DNA of 64,000 nucleotides, from positions 47,761,239 to 47,825,238 of the forward strand of contig OV884012.1 in assembly GCA_930367205.1 (NCBI GenBank), in the 5' to 3' direction. The number at the start of each line of letters is the position of its first letter. The stretch's first letter is position 1. Shown here piece after piece: positions 59,537 through 64,000 of this stretch. Made by a program: the position numbers and the translations under genes. The DNA comes from Acanthosoma haemorrhoidale (lineage: Eukaryota; Arthropoda; Insecta; Hemiptera; Acanthosomatidae). The notes under the pieces are model-generated. The model did no database searches, was not told the origin of the DNA, and worked only from the letters and a program-made list of their open reading frames with translations.

Positions 59537-62312
59537 TTAACTTTATAACAACTCTTTACTAAACACAAATATCACGTGAGGCCAACATCGATCTACTCGG
59601 TATGGCAAGAACTCACAAACTGAACCGAACTCTAGTTGAATCGTTGAAGTTCACTTGAGTTACTGGATGCTTTCTTTATCTAGTGCATTTTTCTGGAACT
59701 AACCAGCAGACTGACCATATGGCAAATATATAGGAAACAATGCTTGTATATGTGATTTGGAACTACACATTTCGTGCAGAACTGTACGTTAAAAAAAGCT
59801 CTGATCTAAAAAAGTATAGTAGATAGAGAAAACTGATTTCATATTTAGATCCAGCGTCTCAAGTATAGATAAAATCAGTTCAAAAATCTTGTAGGCCTGT
59901 GTAATTCGTACCTTTATCAAATCAAGGGAAAAAATAGCAGGAATATCAACCAAGAAGATCATTCATTGGTACATATATGATATCAGGGTTAACCTGTTAT
60001 GTTGTTTATGATAGCTTTACTGCAAACATAGATATCATTCTCAAAGCGTCCCATCGGGGCCATAGAACAAATAATAGTCCGGTATTGTCCATATCCAGAA
60101 AAGAAACATAAAGATTTATATAACGACCCGCTATAAAGCGATTTGAGCGGTCTCAGAAATAGGGCGGTGGCGATAAATCTTACGGAATAGTTGGACGAAG
60201 GTGGAATGGAGTACAACTTAAGGGAACATAAGTCTCAACTTAACTGATGCTTGAGTAGGTATTGTGGCCCGCCTCAGTCGCTTTAGTGGTTTTAGTGTCA
60301 GTTAGCTGTCGGCAAATAAGTCCATCTTGAGTGGGTTTTTTTTTCTCGCTAGGCTAACAGCCGGAATTGAGTTCTCTCCTGAGTATTGCTTTTTCGGGTT
60401 TTACTTCCGACTGTATACTTAGAAAGTATTGTAACCGGCTTTATTCACTGGGAAATTCGACTTGTTTGTTATTATTGAGTGTAGCACTCGATAGTTTATT
60501 CAGTGATAAAAATTTAAAAAAAGTCATTTAAAGGGGGGAATCACAATATTTTTCGTTAGACTATTAGTGCATTGAGCAGCTATAACATACTTTTGTGTGC
60601 TAAAACATGATATCAAAATTTGTTAGTAGTATAAATATACTTATATTTTTCTGGTATTAACTTTTTTGTAAAATAATATAAATTTATATTATATAGTCTT
60701 AAATAAAAAACAATTTGCTATAGATACATATAAAAAGATAGTTATAGATATTACATTCAAAAGTAAAACTCAACTATAATTGTTTGTTTTTTTATAGAAT
60801 GTTCTTTATTTGCCAACTTGCAATTTGCTTATATAACAGCTACAATCATAGCTCCCAAGTATCCATCCATCAAGATACTTCCAAAAATGTACACTTAGTA
60901 AAAGTTACAAAAAAAATCTTTCGTTAAGTTGTTTGTTTTTAGTAGTGTGTAAAATCAAGTAGTCATCAAGTCCTTGTAGTTTTTGTTATACGGAGTCTAA
61001 AAAAACCTAGTGCTTAACTTAGCCTGAAGATGATTTTCCTACGTTTGAAAGTTCACAGAAGAATAATTACTCGGTCAAACGAAAACAGCTTGTAATTAAT
61101 TAATCTAAAAATGGAGAAACTTTTTTTTGTTTTTTTTTTTACAGAATTTCCGGAATTAAATTTATTTTTAATTAAATATAGAGTTAATATTTTCTTCATT
61201 TACAACACTGTTTTGAATGATCTTTTCACTTTGATTGTGATAATCAGTGACTAATTAAGTCAACCATATTCCTTAATGACCAACTCTCTTACAAACAATT
61301 ATCGCATTTACATGGAGTTTAGATACTTATAGTTCATGAATCCTGAATAGTGGCCTGTATGTTCTATTTCTATAGACCCTTGATTTATTCCTTTTGAGAA
61401 ACTAATAAAGCAGCGAAGTAGTCTTCCCCTTTTAGGGACAGATTTCTAATGCAAGGCTATTAATCTCTAATTTTAGTCACAAAGTTTAGAGCCACAAGTG
61501 AGAACGCCAGGAGTCGTGCCTGATTCTCTATTTCTTTCAAGACGTTACTTACCCCTCGAAAACTCTAGGGTAAAGTGGAGCCAACAAGAGATAATTAAGT
61601 TAATTCGTAATAACTAAAGTTACGCAATATCTCTATCAGTTTAACAGAAGTTTCAAATATCCAAGTTCAATACTTAATATCAAACTTTTGCTAAAGGTCA
61701 TAAATCAACGAGCGAATGTCCCTTTGAGCTTGAATATGAAGTATAAAAAAACTTCTTGCGCAAATTACTTTTACTCAAGTTCCATTCTTATAATAAAAAG
61801 AAAAATATGCAAAAAAACTGATCACTGCCTTCAGCTATGATTGATTTATGATAAAATTTGGATATAAATCCTTAATCGTTGCGCATAATATTTCAGCTTT
61901 ATATTACGATATCAATGACTAAATTTATCATGTACGTTATGTACAGGATGATAACGAAATAAAGGGCGATATTGACAAAGGAAAAATATGAAAAAGATTT
62001 ATGTCAAGATATAAGCTTTTCCTGCGTAGACAATGTTACTTATGGCAGATTGAGTTTCTAATGCTACCACGGGGTTGGTTAAACAAATAGTATAAAAAAA
62101 ACTTAAAATGTCACCATGCAATAAAGATAATGGTTCATTGTTAGCACAATTACGATAATATCAATTAGAAAATTAGAAAACTAACTTTAGAAGTTAATCA
62201 GAAATCCAAAAACTAACATTACAGCTAACAAAGCTTAAAAATTGACCAAAAGAAGAAATAGCAACTGCAGAAAATTCATAATTTAGAATCTGTAAGTATC
62301 CCATAAAATCAG
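59537..62312. other. no recognised gene
   Basis: AT-rich sequence, with a slightly GC-richer portion at about 60010-60430 in which I recognise nothing. The minus frame 60216-59989 has no known domain. T-runs lie at about 60339-60347 and 61120-61140. Confidence 0.5.
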
Positions 62313-62775
62313 GGACTCCACAGAAAAGTGTCCTGGGTTCCATCTTCTATAACCTATACACCACTGATGTACCCTCTACCCCCAATACCTTCATGGCAAC
62401 CTTTGCAGACGACACTGCATTCTTGTCATCCAACCCAGACCCCCACTTAGCATCCCATAACCTTCAAAAACACCTTGATGAGATCGAGCACCGGTGTAAT
62501 CAATGGCAGATCAAAATTAATGAAACAAAATGTTCCCACATTACATTCACCCTCTGTCCACTAGTTTTTTTTAAATTCCATTCCTCTCCCTGTATCCGAG
62601 ATAAACGGTACTTAGGCTTCTATCTCAACAAATGACTGACCTGGAACCCACATACGAGGCTAAAAAAACAAGAACTAAACACACTTTGGACAACTGTACA
62701 GACTACTTCAAAGGACACCCCATCTCTCAATAGAAAATAAATTACTAATCTACAAAGTTATACTTAAGCCAATCT
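62313..62775 (+). mobile_element. internal jockey-like fragment, copy H (family 1)
   Basis: A plus-strand RT fragment. The frame 62393-62635 reads TFADDTAFLSSNPDPHLASH, the catalytic motif C region, then HNLQKHLDEIEHRCNQWQIK and YLGFYLNK before a stop. Outside this frame the match to copy A continues upstream to CCACAGAAAAGTGTCCTGGG and downstream to CTACAAAGTTATACTTAAGCC. Both ends are truncated. Confidence 0.85.
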
Positions 62776-64000
62776 AGTATGTATTGGGCACCTTACTATA
62801 GAGCTGGTTGAAGGATATAATCACTTTGATATGTAATGACAAGTTGAGTCTAGTCAGTAAGTGCGAAAGACGGTAATGCTTAAACCGTATTTTTTTTATT
62901 TTGTTACAGGACGAGCATTCCTATCGAACAAAATGAGAAACGGAGATCCCCACCCATTTTTACGGGAAGTCTCTTTCCCCTTTTGGTGGGACACGATTGC
63001 GCATTCAGCCTTTCCTGCGTTCATGCTGATTTTTAACTTCCTCAGTTTGTCACTGATTTTGTGGAAATTAACACTGGGTTTGGCATATAAAAATAAGGAG
63101 TAGTGAATATTAATTATTTTCGCCCTCATGATGGCATGTCAATCGCTGTAAAGAATGTTCCATTACCAATATTAAATTTCATGGCTTAGAAAACGAATTC
63201 CCTGGAAATTCAGTCGGACGAAATTAACTGATATCAGACACTTATGACCTTTTATTTATCGCCATCAATATAATTAGTTATGCTAGATATAAGCACATGG
63301 TCCAAAAACGCAGTACCGTATTAATTTAAACACTTCTTAACCAAGATTTCCGAACCCTATGAATCTTCTAAAACCAATCATGTTGGCTTCAACCATCAAT
63401 TTAACCTACTAGAAATGAAAAAAAAATTTGACCTTTACCATTCTCAATGATTATATCCATTATTAAGTAACTATATTTAAGATATGGAGATGGGAGGATT
63501 TGATAAAGAAATAAACAAGGCACATTAAATGGCTGGAAGGCCCAAGGTAAGTGCTCAATATTCGCAAGGCACTGGTGCCGAGCCGCGCTTCGCCCTGCAT
63601 AAATTCAGCCAGTGCTGATCCTAGCAGCCCCTTAGGGTTTGGATAATTTGCCTTGGCACCCTCCTTATATATTAATTAGATCAACAGCAGTGGGGAACAT
63701 TTTGGTTAGCGACTTCTCCTCGTATGTCACCCCTTCTATATTGGCGGAGGGGAGGGGGGGAGTAATAGTTCTTGTGAACACTTAATAAGGTGGCATTATG
63801 TATCCAGATTCCCCTAACAGCTTCTATGAACAAACTAGCACATATAATAGATGTATCGACTGATTCCTCGCTGCAGAAGAAAAAAATGTCGTCTTTCCAT
63901 AATAAAGTCTTTGGTGATTAGGTTAATAAGATATCTTAATTCTCTAGGGTTTGTGTTGATAGTACGTCATTGACTTGCAGGGTTGGCTATCGAACCCTTG
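62776..64000. other. mostly unrecognised, possible LINE fragment
   Basis: Apart from the possible RT fragment at 62930-63080 I see no gene. A GC-richer patch at about 63540-63670 and a G-run at 63744-63760 are unassigned. Confidence 0.45.
62930..63080 (-). pseudogene. possible LINE reverse-transcriptase fragment (family 3-like)
   Basis: The minus frame contains ISDKLRKLKISMNAGKAECA followed by IVSHQKG. It parallels the segment just after the catalytic FADD of family 3, which reads ISERLGSLNISVNVGKTDCV then IFSFQK. Spacing and conserved positions (IS..L..L.IS.N.GK..C.I) support common origin. No FADD motif remains in the frame and only this short piece is present. Confidence 0.5.

Overview
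This window looks like non-coding, AT-rich nuclear DNA from an animal, most likely an insect. There are no operons, ribosome binding sites or dense gene tiling. What can be recognised is a pile-up of insect-type transposable elements: jockey-like non-LTR retrotransposons, other LINE fragments, a gypsy-like LTR element, TG..CA-type solo LTRs, a Tc1-like DNA transposon, tRNA-derived (SINE-like) heads and hairpin elements. I found no host protein-coding gene that I can name. The species cannot be read from the sequence.

The main theme is one jockey-like family (here 'family 1') with eight copies in 64 kb. Copy A (9319-13670, minus) is full length with a 10-bp target-site duplication. It has an intact ORF1 with three zinc knuckles and an ORF2 (endonuclease plus reverse transcriptase) broken by a short deletion and a TAG stop. 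The other copies are B (15361-15758, +), C (19374-21335, -), D (about 32408-36405, -), E (about 38233-39404, +), F (about 44279-44540, +), G (about 58860-59536, -) and H (about 62313-62775, +). Copy D also reaches the 5' end, but a degenerate Tc1-like transposon has replaced the middle of its ORF2. Family 2 survives as two reverse-transcriptase C-terminal fragments (about 17515-18095, - and 24195-24810, +). Family 3 has one degenerate endonuclease/RT copy (about 51150-53445, +) and a possible fragment near 62930-63080 (-).

At 28807-31194 lies the 5' part of a gypsy-like element on the minus strand: LTR, a tRNA-Lys primer-binding site and gag, with no pol. Its gag is interrupted by an 806-bp solo LTR (29441-30246) with a 5-bp target duplication. 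A second solo LTR of the same family lies at 56079-57005. It carries its own poly-A retroposed insert, which explains its extra length.

Other structure not explained by coding: a 2-kb element with inverted arms of 260 bp or more, enclosing a family 2 LINE fragment (23371-25394); an exact 218-bp period repeated three times (46563-47216); a 28-bp minisatellite (26591-26687); an inverted pair at 1852-1957 / 3880-3955; a direct pair at 40786-40965 / 42670-42855; a small MITE-like hairpin (43109-43237); and several tRNA-like SINE heads. Long stretches between these hold nothing I can identify and could be intergenic or intronic.
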